Source of the DNA: Locusta migratoria
Taxonomy: Eukaryota > Arthropoda > Insecta > Orthoptera > Acrididae
Length of the DNA: 64,000 bases
Assembly: GCA_026315105.1 (NCBI GenBank)
Contig: CM048748.1
Coordinates: 474,265,150 to 474,329,149 of the forward strand
Direction of reading: 5' to 3'
Position 1 is the first letter of the stretch, and each line of letters starts with the position of its first letter. The notes beneath the pieces were generated by a model. That model worked only from the letters and a program-made list of their open reading frames with translations. It did no database searches and was not told the origin of the DNA. Below, in pieces: positions 23,583-34,954 of this stretch. Made by a program: the position numbers and the translations under genes.

Positions 23583-25697
23583 AATTTTGAGCTATAAGAA
23601 TATAATTTAATCGTAACAAACACCTGGTTTAAGAATCACGAAAGAAGGTTTTATACTTGGATGAGACCAGGAGACACAGGAAGGTACGAGATAGATTTTA
23701 TAATGGTAAGACAAAATTTCGGAAATAGGTTTTAAACTGTAAGAGTTACCCAGGGCAGATATACACTCTGACCATATCTTATAGGTCATGATTTGTAGGC
23801 TGAAACTGAAAAAACTGCAGAAAGATAGGAACATAAGAAATGGAACCCGGATAAATTGAAGGAACCTGAAGTTCTTGCGAATTTCAGAGGGAGCTTTAGG
23901 CAACAACTGAGAGAATCGGGGGTAAATAAAGCTGTAGAAAAGGAACTGATATCATTGAGAGATGAAGGTAGCAGAGGAAAAAATAAGTAAAAAGGAAATA
24001 CTAAATTTAATTGATGAAAGGGGAAAATATAAAAATGCAGTAAATGAAACAGGCAAAATAGAGTACAGACGACTAAGAAACGAGACTGACAGGAAGTGCA
24101 AAATGGCTAAGCAGGAGTGGCTAGAAGGCAAATGCAAAACTGTAGAAGAATGTATAACAAGAGGAAAAGTAGATACCGCCTACAGGAAAATAAGAGACAT
24201 TTGGGGACAAAAAAAGCAAATCTACGAATATCAAGAACTCAGATGGGAAACCAGTTCTCAGCAAAGAAGGGAAAGCCGAAAGGTGGAAAGAGTACATAGA
24301 GCAGCTCTACAAAGGAAGTGAACTGAGAGACAATTTTGTAGGAAGGGAAGAGGAAGTAGATCAAGATAAAATAGAAGATACTATATTGAGAGAAGAATTT
24401 GACAGAGTTCTGAAAGACCTAAGTCGAAAGAATGCCCCAGGAGTATCCCCTCAGAACTACTGAACTGTCTGGGGGACAAAACTATTGCACCTGGTACATA
24501 AGATGTATGAGACAGGAGAAAAACCCGCAGACTTTAAGGAAAACATAATAATCCCAATTCCTAAGAAAGTATACGCAGACAGGTGTGATAATTACAGAAA
24601 CATCGGTTTAATAAGTCATGGATGCAAAATACTAACACGAATTATTTATAGAAGGATGGGAAAAGCTGGTAGAAGCCGACCTCGGGGAAGATCACTTTGG
24701 ATTCAGGAGAAATGTAGGAACAGCGGAGGCAATACTCACTATAAGGGTTATCTTAAAAGATAGATTAAGGAAAGGCATACCTACAATTCTAGCTTTTGTA
24801 CATATGTAAATAGTTGATTGGAATACACTTTCAAATTCTGAAGCAAGCAGGAATAAAATATAGGTAATGTAAGGTTATTTACAACTTGTGCAAAAACCAG
24901 ACAGCGGTTGTCAGAGTTGAAGGGCATAAATGGGATGCAGTGGTTGGGAAGGGAGTAAGACGGGTTATAGCCTTTCTCCAATGTTATTCAGTTTGTACAT
25001 TGAGCAAGTTAGGAGAAATGTGGAGAAGGAATTAAAGTTCAGAGTGAAGAAATGAAAACATTGCGTTTTGCCGATGACATTGTAATTCTGTCAAAGCCAT
25101 CAAAGGACCTGGAAGAACAGCTGGACGGAATGGATAGGTGTGTATAAGATGAACATAAAAACAAGGGTAAAGGCGTGCAGTTTAAGATAATCAGGTGATG
25201 CTGAAGGAATTACATTAGATAAAGAAACAATAAAGGTGGTAAATGAGTTTTGTTATTTGGGCAGTAAAATAACACATGATGGTCACAGTACAGAGGATAT
25301 AAAATGTATAATGCCAATGGGTAGAAAAGCGTTTTTGAAAAAGAGAAACTTGTTAACATCGAGTATTGATTTAGGTGTAAGGAAGTCCTCTCTGACGGCA
25401 TTTGTGTGGAGAGTTGCCCTTTATGGGAGTTGTCGTGCCGGCCGTACGCCTGCACGCCGACAGGCAGCAAACCGCACAACACAACGTTAAGACTAGTTGC
25501 CGCGGGTCGGGCCATAAGGGACGCCGCAGGCAGGCCGCAACAACACACGGCGGCCGATGACAACACAGCACGGCACCGACATAAACATAGCGAGCCGCCG
25601 TGTGACCAGCCAGCCTCCCATGCGTCCTGCAGCCAGAGGCCACTATCGGAGCTGTCACGCGGCACCACGCCTCTGGCTGCGGTTGGTCCGACCTGCC

Positions 25698-25705
25698 TAT
25701 AAAGG
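25698..25705 (+). promoter_or_regulatory. TATA box of the solo LTR
   Basis: The string tataaagg lies about 265 bp into the LTR, a plausible U3 core promoter position. It is 13 bp before the duplicated target of the nested LINE. Confidence 0.5.
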
Positions 25706-25728
25706 AACGGCCGGCAGGGACAACGCCA

Positions 25729-27610
25729 CCTCCCGGATCCTAATGTTCCTTAAACCTGACAAACCGCCCTCCGAAGCCTCCTCCTACCGTCCCACCTGTC
25801 TCACTTCGGTGTTCAGCAAAGTCCTCGAATCCATCCTCTCACGACGTATCCACGAACACCTCCGTCTACACCAACTCCTTCCCCTTTCCCAATGTGGCTT
25901 CCGGCCGTCCTTCTCCGTCGATGACCAGATCCTTCACCTTGTTCACCTTCTCTCCATCCAGGATAATTCCCGTCGCGCCGCCATCCTCGTATCCCTCGAC
26001 ATTGAGAAGGCCTACGACCGTGTCTGGCATTCTGGTCTCCTTTTCAAGCTCCAAACCTACGCCCTTCCTATTAATTACGTCCGTCTCATTGCTTCCTTCC
26101 TCTCCAAACGCCCATCCTATGTCACTGTCAATAACCAAAATTCCCGTTTGTTCAATCCCTCTGCCGGGGTGCCCCAGGGCTCCGTCCTTTCGCCCCTCCT
26201 CTATCTGTTATATTCAGCAGATATGCCGCGACCTTAGACTCCTGTCCATCTTCTTCAGTATGCTGATGACACCGCCTTCCTTGCCCTTGCCCCGTCCCTC
26301 GCTCGCTCCCAACATCTCCTTCAGTCCCATCTCTCCGAATTTTCTTCCTGGTGTAACCAGTGGCTCCTTACTGTAAACCCTACAAAATCCCAGGCAATCA
26401 TCATAGGTTGCACCACCCCTTCCTTTCGCCACCGAGACCTGTACCTCACCCTCCATGGTCGCCCCATCCCGCAAACGAAGACCCTCTGCTACCTTGGATT
26501 AACCCAAGACAGAGACCTTTCCTGGAACCCTCACCTCAAAACCGTCCGACAAAAAGCCCTCTCCCGCCTTAACCTCTTAAAATGCCTCTCCGGCCGGATA
26601 TCGGGACTAAATCCTTCCACCATCCTGTATACCTACCGTTCCCTCATGCGTCCTGTCGTTTGCTGCTTCCATCCCGCCTGGAAATCCGCTCCCCCCTCCT
26701 ATTATGAATCCCTCAAAATCCTCGAACGCCACGCCCTTCGCCTCGACTACCGCATCCGCCTCCCCTCCCCCACGCGGATCCTCTACGACCTCATCCCATT
26801 CCCACATCTGGTTAAATTCCTTCAACACATCCGCCTCAAGTACATCCACCGAAAGATAGAGTCCCATAACCCACTGGTATCTCCTCTCCTCCTGGATTCC
26901 GGGCCCCTGCCACGCCTTTACCGCCACATCCCTCCCTCCCTTCACCTCCACACCCTCTACGTCCTCTCAGAGGGTGACTTCCACCACCTACCTCTCCCTG
27001 ACGACATTCTCCAAAACCATCCCAACATCTATCCCTCCTTCCAACTTTGACCCCTCTCTGTGGATTGCCACCGCCTCCTCCCTCCCCCTCCCCTCCCCCG
27101 CTTGGCTCACCCCCTCCTTTCTCCACCTCCCCGGGAGCTCCTTCCGGTTTCTCCCACTCTCCCTTCCCCCACCTCCTTCCCCATCCCCCGCGCCTTCTCC
27201 ATCCTCCCCCCCCTTACCCTGCAGGGCCAGTACAGTGCTGTGTTTTAAGTGTTCAGTGTTTCGTGTGTATAGTGTTACGTCGCCCAGTGTTTTTTAACGT
27301 TGCGTACACCAGTGTTCAGTGTTTTCTACCGCAATGTCGCCGTCTTGTTATGTCTCGTCGTCTGCAGTGAGTGTTTTTTAGCCACCGTGGCAATGTCTTG
27401 TTTTAATAACCATGTATGTTCTGTCCGCTGTCATATTGTCTTTTAACTTTCTCCCAAATTTTCAACTTGAAATTGTAAAGGCGCCTTTTATCACCTTTCA
27501 TTTTATATTCTGTTTTGTCCATTGTTTACCGTTCGCTCGGCTGTAGAGCAGCATCATTGGCTGCTGCCAGCCTGCCTTAGGGCATTAAAAATTCAATAAA
27601 GGAAAAAGAA
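25729..27610 (+). mobile_element. 5'-truncated Jockey-like LINE nested in the LTR
   Basis: The insert is flanked by ggacaacgcca (25718-25728) and ggaccaacgcca (27611-27622), a target duplication with one base changed. It begins inside the RT domain and ends with 'aattcaataaaggaaaaagaa', an A-rich tail with a polyadenylation signal. Its C-rich, T-poor coding strand differs sharply from the surrounding AT-rich DNA. Confidence 0.85.
25731..27050 (+). pseudogene. Jockey-like RT fragment with one nonsense codon
   Basis: The frame reads SSYRPTCLTSVFSKVLESIL, then DIEKAYDRVWHSG (motif A), AGVPQGSVLSPLLY, and, after a TAG at 26235-26237, HLLQYADDTAFLAL (catalytic YADD). It continues in the same frame through LNPTKSQ-like and CYLGLTQDRDLSWNPH motifs to a stop at 27048-27050. 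The RT C-terminal region is complete and the single TAG is the only defect seen inside the retained part. The copy is therefore young, but it has lost its endonuclease and promoter. In this clade the 5' part would encode the endonuclease. Confidence 0.85.
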
Positions 27611-28424
27611 GGACCAACGCCAGTTCTCCTCGGCGCCTCGTGATCTACGACGCTCTCACCGGACGGAAGACCCATAAGACGACCTCGGTTACGATCTGGT
27701 TATTCTGGACTGCATGTTGCGGACTTTGTGTTTCCAGTGTTATTCTACGACCGGCTACGGCCTTGGACTTTCTCTGCCCGTTACACTTTGTGAACTTTAC
27801 TTGGTTCAGTGTAAGGGACTTGACTTTCCTGGCAGTAGGAGGACTTGTGATAGCGTTATCAGCTTTACTCAGTGAACTCAGAGTTTGGCAGTCTGTGCAA
27901 CCTGGGAAATTTGTCATACTCCAGAAGCGGAGTTTTGGTTACTTTATCATATGTATTGTACTAACTGAATTCGACAATAAAGGTGTGTTGTGTGAAGATC
28001 CGCTTATTGCGTCACAACAGGAGTGAAACATGGACGATCAACAATGCGGACAGGAAGAGGATGGAGGGCTTTGAAGTGTGGTGCTACAGAAGAATGCTGA
28101 AGATTAGGCGGGTGGATCGCCTAACTAATGAGGAGGTACTGAACAGAATTGGGGAGAAAAGTAATTTCTGGCACACCTTGACTAAAAGAAGGGATCGATT
28201 GGGCAGACACATTCTTAGACATCAAGGAATTGTGAACATAATGTTGGAGGGAAGTGTGTTGGGTAAAAATCACTGAGGGAGAACGAGAGATGAATACAGT
28301 AAGCAGATTCAAATGGATGTAGATTGCCATTCGTATAAGGAGATGAAGAGTCTTGCTCAGGTTAGAGTAGGATGGAGAGCTGCATCAAACCAGTCTCTGG
28401 TCTGAAGACCAAAACAACAACAAG

Positions 28425-31330
28425 GATTTTATTTAAAGTAGTAGTAGTTGAACAACTAAAAAATTAAGTGAAAATTTAAAAATTCCACATAGAAGTAAGA
28501 GGGATGAAATTTGGAGCTATAAGGATTGTATATAAACCCAGTAGTTGATGAACAGTCCAAAAGTTAAGAGAAAATTTTAAAATACTTACCTCATCATTAT
28601 TGTTCATTACGATGTATCTGAGCCATTGCATTTCCATTATCATATTTTCTAGTTTCTTTGTAATATCTTAATTTCTAAATATTCAATAAACACGAGGAAT
28701 CTGAAAAAGTTAATTTTTATAACTGTATGAGTTAAATCTGTATATGAAGTGCTATGAAAGGATATAGATTAAGAGGATAAAACATAGGTTAAAAATTTTA
28801 CTAATGGAATTTGTGTGCTTGTAGAATGACAATACTTTTCAAATATACTTACTTAATATTACAGTTTCCTTGGCTGACATTGATCGAATGAAAGTATTGG
28901 GGAAGTGTCAAATTGACTAAAGTACTAGAGCATACTTGCTGAAAGTTGATATGTGTCCTTTGATAGCAACAAGAAAGCAGTTAATAGTACTATTACGTTG
29001 TACATGGAAAAAATTATGGTCAGAAAAATGTGTGAGCTATTGGTATGTTGAATAAATAAAGAACAACTGATTTAAACAGCTGTAGTTCAACAAAAACGTT
29101 TATTACATAAAACATAACAAAACAAAAATATAAAAATGTGTATAAGATAGGAGACCAGCTCTGGATATCAGGTAAATAGTGTGTATTGTCTGAGATCAAT
29201 ACAATATTGCACATTTCCCAGTGGCCTTCTATCACATTTTTAAACCTACGAAAATAATAATAAAATATAAAAATATGTTTGTAGTAAAGACCTTTGAAAC
29301 AGACTAAGTTTCACAGTGTAAAGTACATAAATTAATACAATCATGTAAAGAAAATATAAGATATTTTGTGTGAAATTATTGTACATTTGTCACAAGTCGT
29401 CTTTCCATATTTAAATGTATTTTATTATTCTCAAAAAAGACGATTTGTCTACTAAAACTCTTCGTTTCACATTAAGCATAGAATGACAATAGTTTTGAAC
29501 AGTGTCAGGCAACTTCCTCTGTTTAGGGAGATTTGTGTAAATGTATCAGAAAGTTGGTTAACTGCCTGTGTAATTGGAAGATGGTACAACATCTTAATTG
29601 GAAATATATAGTAATAAGTCAGATGAGTGATACTTAGTGTGACATAACTAATGATACTGCGAGAGCAATGAAATAAATTAAGGCAGCACATTTGTTACTA
29701 CTAGAATTTGTAATAGATGCTTCATCTGACGTAGGTCGGCAGTTTGAATTGTGAAACAGAGCGTCACATTGCTACTAATGAATACCCATTCAATGCCATT
29801 ATTGTTGTGTAAGTGACATCCAGTATATGTCAAAAAGTAAAAATGTATGGAAACGTCACATACTACTACTAGAGGATTCTTGCTCAAAGAATTTACCACA
29901 TACTCAGAAACTGTTAGCTGGAACTGAGTTTTGTAATGTGAAATAATAAAAATTTTTGCTGTTGGCAGTGACAGGTTATTCTGGGCTTACAGAGTGTTTT
30001 CTATTAGTTATATTTATAGGCATTAATGTTCATTAACAATAGTGTACTAATAGGGAAATTAGAATACGGAAATGGATTGTTGTCAAATATATCACATGTC
30101 GTGAGTTCACAATAAACACAAATACTTCTCCACATCTTTGTGACATACTTCACTCTGACATTAGTGCCAACAAAATTACAGCAAAGAGAGTTGGCGCTTT
30201 CTCATTGGTATGCCAAGTTGTACTTCAGTCTCTGTTTTTAGAAAAAGGGAGCCAAATAGAAAGTGGACTACTATGTGTATAAATTACAACCTTCACAAAG
30301 AACATTTGTTTAGCTGTTCTTTCCCTATTTACAGGAAATATTATACTGAACAGAATGTATGAAGAATGTATGTGTTACAATACTTAAATACAAAGTACAT
30401 AACTTTCATACATGCTGTGATAATTATTTGTGGATTGTACTACCTACATCATCATGAATAAGATGGAATAATGTGAAAATATTACTATGTTACATAAACT
30501 TTATTTTGGGATGTATTTTTTCTTGGGCAGAAATTATATTATACGACTTCCTTTTCTATCCCGAATACCTGCCATTGTATTTGGAAAGCAACTTTATCAA
30601 TCTATCATCAACAAACCTTACTTGGTTAGACCATCGTGTGTGTCTGATCAAACAATAAAAGGAAGTTAATTCTTGAACTAAAGAATGAACATTGACCGGG
30701 TTCTCAAATAGTCTGAAATGATTTCAAGCGAATCTTTTATGAATCAAACTGTAGCTGTGACAATACAGTACAGTATAGTTCTTGGAAAGTGGGAGCCTAC
30801 AGTGGCATTGAAACTACCGTTGACCTGACACTTGGCCTTTCTTTAATCACTGAGAGTGATTTGTTATTATGACTAATAACATCGGTGTCGTCCATTGCAT
30901 ATGATTTGTTATTACCACTAATGCTGATGCCCAGGGTCAACAGTAATTCATTTGTTATTATGACTAAGGGCAATGCCCAGAGACTGGAGTAACTGTAGGT
31001 TCGACTACTAGTTGTTGGATAATTGAGCCAGAAAACTGGCTGCTAGAGAAAGGGACACCAACTCAAAGAGGATCTTGATACTGAAGCAAATTGGTTTTCA
31101 GATTACTTTTTTAGTTGGCAACTTTTGTTTCTAATATGTAGTAACACACAAGCTATTATAAGGAAAATGACGTCATAAAAGCAGTTGAGTGATATGAACA
31201 AGGTAGTGGAGTATGAGGGATTTTTTTTTGTGATTGGATACGTGTGATTCAGAGTAAAATGGTGGTAGTGATGATGATGATGATGATGATGATACTGGAT
31301 GTCATTGTTGTGGGGCAAGTTTTGCTGAGG
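28425..31330. other. About 2.9 kb AT-rich, apparently unique sequence
   Basis: No gene is seen. A diverged direct repeat lies at 28430-28600 (two units about 115 bp apart). Three copies of an 'atttgttatta' motif lie at 30855-30965, and a GAT trinucleotide run lies at 31267-31291. It is downstream of the cuticle exon on its coding strand and may include that gene's 3' UTR, but I see no clear polyadenylation signal close to the stop codon. Confidence 0.5.
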
Positions 31331-31415
31331 CCTAGCTGAATGGGAAGTAGGTGGATCTCCGCTTCGCCCTCTGCTGCCGACGCGTCCAGAGCAGGGCGCT
31401 CCCCTCAGCTCAGCG

Positions 31416-31751
31416 TCAGTGGCCCTCGCTCTCCTCGGGTTGGATGGCGACCCTCTCGAGAGCCGAGCCGTAGCCGTAGCCGAGGGGCGGCAGCTGCGCC
31501 TGGTGCTGCTGCTGCTGGTGGTGGTGGTGGTTGTTGGTGGGCGGGTGCTTGGCGACGCCGTTGTAGGAAACCTGCGCGTGGTAGCCGGAGGGGTCTGCCC
31601 AGTACTGCACGTTCTGCAGCCGGCCGTCGGGCAGCAGCACGTGGTACTGGCCCTTGGTGAGCCGGCCGCTGCGCGACTCGCGGTGCCCGAAGTAGCTGCC
31701 GCTCTTGGGGTCGCGCACCTGGTAGCCGAACTGGTACTGCGCCGCGTACTG
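31416..31751 (-). CDS. Cuticle protein, RR-type chitin-binding domain (pro-resilin-like), last exon
   Basis: This terminal exon encodes 111 residues of a structural protein secreted into the exoskeleton, where the Rebers-Riddiford (chitin_bind_4) domain binds chitin. The domain fills residues about 4-64: YQFGYQVRDPKSGSYFGH, then GQYHVLLPDGRLQNVQYWAD and GYHAQVSYNG, closest in my memory to pro-resilin. A Gln/His-rich tract (NHHHHQQQQHQ) and an acidic tail ending EESEGH follow. The start is set by a consensus acceptor (gtgtgcttgcag) directly before the CAG codon at 31751, in phase 0. The frame stays open upstream only into non-homologous sequence. The signal peptide exon must lie at higher coordinates and I could not find it. 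The exon is GC-rich, unlike its surroundings. It is intact. Confidence 0.85.
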   Translation of the reverse strand, partial: QYAAQYQFGYQVRDPKSGSYFGHRESRSGRLTKGQYHVLLPDGRLQNVQYWADPSGYHAQVSYNGVAKHPPTNNHHHHQQQQHQAQLPPLGYGYGSALERVAIQPEESEGH

Positions 31752-31947
31752 CTGCAAGCACACGGGCCCAGGGGTCAGGCACTGCTGCCGCTTCATAACC
31801 CTGGTGTCTGCCGCTGCACCGACACCTTTACATCGATCAATATGTCCAGGACAAAACTGAGTCTCCATAGTCTAGGAGCCAGTCAGTTGGGCTGACCAAC
31901 TGCCCCGCATTATGTAGGACGACCCGCATCTTAAGGTATTATGTAAA

Positions 31948-32895
31948 TGTTGTCAGAATTGATGGGGATGAAAGAGATGCAGTGATTGGGAAGGGAGTAA
32001 GACAGGCTTGTAGACTTTCTCCAGTGTTATTCAATCTGTACATTGAGCAAGCTATAAAGGAAAGCCAGCAGAAATTTGGAAAAGGAATTAAAGATCAGGG
32101 TTATGAATTAAAAACATAGCGTTTTGCCGACGACATAGTAATTTTGTCAGACACAGCAAAAGGACCTGTAAGTTGAACAGAATGGACAGTGTGCTGAAAG
32201 GTGCATATAAAATGAACATTAACAAGAGCAAAACTAGGGTAATGGAGTGCTGTTTAAGAAACTCAGGTGCTGCTGAAGGATTTAGATTAGGTAACGAAAT
32301 AATAAAGGTGGTAGATGAGTTTTGTTACGTGTGAAGTAAAATAACATGTGATGGTTGCAGTAGAGAGGATATAAAATGCAGAATGGCAATAGGTAGAAAA
32401 TCGTTCTTGCAAAAGAGAAAATTGTTAACATCGAATATTGATTTAAGCATAAACAAGTCCTTTCTGAAGGCATTTGTGTGGAGTGTTGCCTTGTATGGGA
32501 GTGAAACATGGACGATAAGCAGTGTGGACGGGAAGAGGATAGAGGCTTTTGAAATGTGGTGCAACAGAAGAATGCTAAAGATTATGTGGGTAGATCGCGT
32601 AACTAATGAAGAGGTACTGAACAGAATTGGGGAGAAAATGAATTTGTGGCATACCTTGACTAAAAGAAGGAATCGATTGGTGGGTCACATTCTTAGACAT
32701 CAAGGAATTGTGAATTTAGCGTTGGAGGGACGTGTTTTGGGTAAAAACCGCAGAGGAAGACCAAGAGATGGATACAGTAAGCAGATTCAGACAGATGTAG
32801 GTTGCCGTTCTTATGTGGAGTTGAAGAGGCTTGCTCAGAATAGGGTATTGTGGAGAGCTGCATCAAACCAGTCTCCCGACTGCAGACCACAACAT
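31948..32895 (+). mobile_element. RTE-like LINE, copy D (5'-truncated)
   Basis: It starts inside RT at VRIDGDERDAVIGKGV, then has QACRLSPVLFNLYIEQ, a stop directly before RFADDIVILSD, a frameshift near 32160, and an open C-terminal frame from 32383 (KAFVWSVALYGSETW, RRMLKIMWVDRVTNEEVLN, WRAASNQSPD). It lacks the AAC tail. It lies about 200 bp upstream of the cuticle exon on that gene's strand, so it probably sits in the gene's intron. Confidence 0.8.
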
Positions 32896-33084
32896 GTAAA
32901 TGACCAGATTGGGATCTCATTTGTCCCACAATTGTTTAGTTTTATGTGTAAATGTATTTTAGAGATTTTGTCATCAGTACGAATTTGTTATAGGTAACAG
33001 TCCTGCCACTTAGCTTCAACTAAAAATATTGTAACCTCTTTACTTACTTTTCTATATTGTGAAACATATTAAATTGAAGGAGAG

Positions 33085-33185
33085 GCATTGAATTAAAATT
33101 TGTGCCCTTCGTGATTCGAACCCGGAACCTCCTGTTTACTAGGCAATTGCCACAACCACTAAGCCACCGTGACCTAATGGATACA
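33085..33185 (-). mobile_element. tRNA-derived SINE piece (second SINE family)
   Basis: On the minus strand it reads ggtcacggtggcttagtgg (A-box-like), gcctagtaaacaggag, and a B-box ggttcgaatc, followed by 'aaattttaattcaatgcctct'. This head type differs from the type A and B SINEs elsewhere. The anticodon-loop region is not tRNA-like enough for a functional gene. Confidence 0.65.
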
Positions 33186-33304
33186 GCGATTGCACAGACT
33201 GCCTTAAGCCATATCTCCCTTCACAAGACAAACTTCTGTTCAGCTGCATGTTCCCCTATATGTGTTTTGGAGAGTGCATTATAGTAATCTGTACAAAGGC
33301 CGTA

Positions 33305-33420
33305 TCCAGTAGGTCGTGGAGGCTTACTGCTTGTAGCGCTTGCCTAGTAAGCAGGATGTCCCAGGTTCGCAGTAAAAATTTTATTTCAGTGCCTCTACTT
33401 TAACGCAATATCTTTAATAT
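33305..33420 (+). mobile_element. tRNA-derived SINE piece, degraded, opposite orientation
   Basis: The plus strand carries the same family as the preceding piece: 'gcctagtaagcaggatgtccc', a mutated B-box 'aggttcgcag' and the tail 'aaattttatttcagtgcctct'. The two pieces are head-to-head with about 120 bp between them. Confidence 0.6.
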
Positions 33421-33670
33421 ACACCGAGACAAAATATGTCTCTGGACATTGATTTATTGTTTGATATTATATGTTTTAATTTTGTTTGAGAGTCCTCAGT
33501 TCACTGTCTGTAAAAAAAATGCACAATAAAGATGAGGGAAATAATTTGTCTATATTACTACTTCAATAACAGTACTCCTAGGAAGTGGCCACTCAATACC
33601 ACTCAAAATTAACGTTTTAATAATAACAATTATATAATTTCAACACTGTATATTTTAATTCCTATTATTT

Positions 33671-33712
33671 ACACGATAAGCTTATTTCGACTTAATAGTC
33701 ATCTTCAGGTGT
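33671..33712 (-). ncRNA. Hammerhead-ribozyme-like motif, left arm
   Basis: This is the inverted copy of the motif described for the right arm: CTGAAGA, a 4-bp stem, GAAA, a palindromic stem and GTGT pairing with ACAC. On the minus strand it lies downstream of the GIY-YIG frame. Confidence 0.35.
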
Positions 33713-33852
33713 TATGCCTCCAATACATAAGTTTTTATAAAATTTACCACTATGCTGCCTACTTTTTTTATACAGATGTAAAAGAAATGCTACATACCAC
33801 ATACTGTTATGTTGTTCATTTCAATATTATTGTGACGTGATATATTCTTCTT

Positions 33853-33856
<4 letters not shown>

Positions 33857-33909
<53 letters not shown>
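33857..33909. repeat. (AT)n microsatellite
   Basis: About 26 AT dinucleotides lie within the left arm of the Penelope-like element. The right arm has only a few at the matching place, so it expanded after insertion. Confidence 0.95.
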
Positions 33910-33913
<4 letters not shown>

Positions 33914-34088
33914 CACGTAACTAATAATATTGTGCTGTACAGATTTTGACATTTACTTGACAGCTCTACAGTGATGTAATATGCTTACATTATTTGCACA
34001 GAGAATATATATCTATGAGGCAAAGCTTTTATTTAAAATTTAACGAAATATGTTGGGATATTTTATCTATAATTGGCAGTGGGATTAT

Positions 34089-34640
34089 TTATCCGTTGTC
34101 ATGCACTAAAATATGAATAAAATTATCGAAATAATTTTTGTGCTTGAAATCCGTTTGATCGTTTAGCAAATTATTTCTGTTTTTAATTGCATGTAGGCAT
34201 ACTTCCATTTCTTCAACAATATTTATCTTGTATCCTTTCTGTACAGTATGCAAAATTTCTAGTGCATTATCTAAGGTGTCAACTGTGTGATTTTCGGACT
34301 GCAAATGTTGATAATATGTGGAAGGGTTCTTTTCACTTTCTCTAGTGTGTTCTTTGTATCTTATAGTGAAATTTCGCCCAGTCTGTCCTATATAATACTT
34401 ATTACAAGAAATACAAGATATTTTATACATTCCAGAGTTAAGAAATTTTGAAGGTTTGGTGGTATGTGTTACGAATTTGTGTTTAAGGGTGTGTCTGTTC
34501 TGAAATGCAAAAGTGGTGTTAGTCTTTCTAAAAATTTGCTGCATTGTATTAGATATTTTACCTAGGTATGGTGTACTGATGTAAATTGGTTTATTTAGCT
34601 TTGACGTTTCCCTCTGTAATGTAATTTCTGTTCGTGTTAT
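34089..34640 (-). pseudogene. Penelope-like polyprotein C-terminus with GIY-YIG endonuclease
   Basis: This is the end of the Penelope-like RT-endonuclease. The first residues of the core (YISTPYLGKISNTMQQIFRK, then NTTFAFQNRHTLKHKF) match the RT C-terminus that precedes the nuclease in this class. The nuclease follows: GMYKISCISCNKYYIGQTGR, then RYKEHTR and an HLQSENHTV block. GIY-YIG nucleases nick DNA during integration. The frame is open to TAA at 34089-34091, which lies inside the left inverted arm. At the other end the frame continues into the right arm, so the natural N-terminus and RT catalytic core are absent. It is a severely 5'-truncated copy. Confidence 0.8.
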
Positions 34641-34954
34641 TAGTGCATGACAACGGATAAATAATCCCACTGCCAATTATGGATAATAGTGCAACAAAAT
34701 TATCAAAGATAAAATATCCCAACATATTTCGTTAAATTTTAAATAAAAGCTTTGCCTCATAGATATATATTCTCTGAGCAAATAATGTAAGCGTGATATT
34801 AATATATATAAAAGAAGAAGAATATATCACGTCACAATAATATTGAAATGAACAACATAACAGAATGTGGTATGTAGCATTTCTTTTACATCTGTATAAA
34901 AAAAGTAGGCAGCATAGTAGTAAATTTTATAAAAACTTATGTATTGCAGGCATA

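Larger units (their letters stand above)
25431..28019 (+). mobile_element. Solo LTR (about 0.7 kb) split by a Jockey-like LINE
   Basis: The insert begins TGTCGTG and ends CACAACA, the TG...CA form of LTRs. It is flanked by the 5-bp duplication ggagt at 25426-25430 and 28020-28024. With the inner LINE removed (25729-27610) and one duplication collapsed, about 700 bp remain with no internal retroviral coding region, so it is a solo LTR. A TATA box (25698-25705) and an AATAAA (27976-27981) fit U3 and polyadenylation signals. The 5-bp duplication fits Ty3/gypsy or BEL-type integrases; the family is not determined. Confidence 0.8.
23870..28403 (+). pseudogene. RTE-like RT remnant of copy C
   Basis: Fragments readable in several frames: linker (ILNLIDERGKYKNAVNETGK), RT start (HLVHKMYETGEKPADFK, NYRNIGLISHGCKILTRIIY), a degraded palm near 24900-25130 (TLRFADDIVILS), YLGSKITHDG near 25255, and beyond the LTR the C-terminus RRMLKIRRVDRLTNEEVLN with SNQSLV. 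It has many stops and frameshifts and is older than the LTR that splits it. Confidence 0.75.
23612..28424 (+). mobile_element. RTE-like LINE, copy C, split by a solo LTR
   Basis: A plus-strand copy starts inside the endonuclease region; the exact left edge lies between 23594 and 23612. It runs to 25430 and resumes at 28020/28025 at exactly the next codon (CPLWE then VKHGR in pattern, i.e. 'tatgggagt' then 'gaaacatgg'). The 3' end at about 28410-28424 is an AAC-type tail. It lies head-to-head with copy B and only a few bases away. Confidence 0.85.

Noticed and set aside
26836..27370. Several 60-107-codon Pro- and Gly-rich ORFs
   Set aside because: They are out-of-frame readings of the C-rich 3' part of the Jockey-like LINE.
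25431..28019. A single unusual retrotransposon combining LTR and LINE features
   Set aside because: The inner LINE has its own target duplication within the LTR, so it is a later insertion and not a hybrid element.
31340..31895. Plus-strand open frames of 106 and 158 codons over the cuticle exon
   Set aside because: They are antisense shadows of a GC-rich exon. The minus-strand frame has the RR domain and a proper acceptor.
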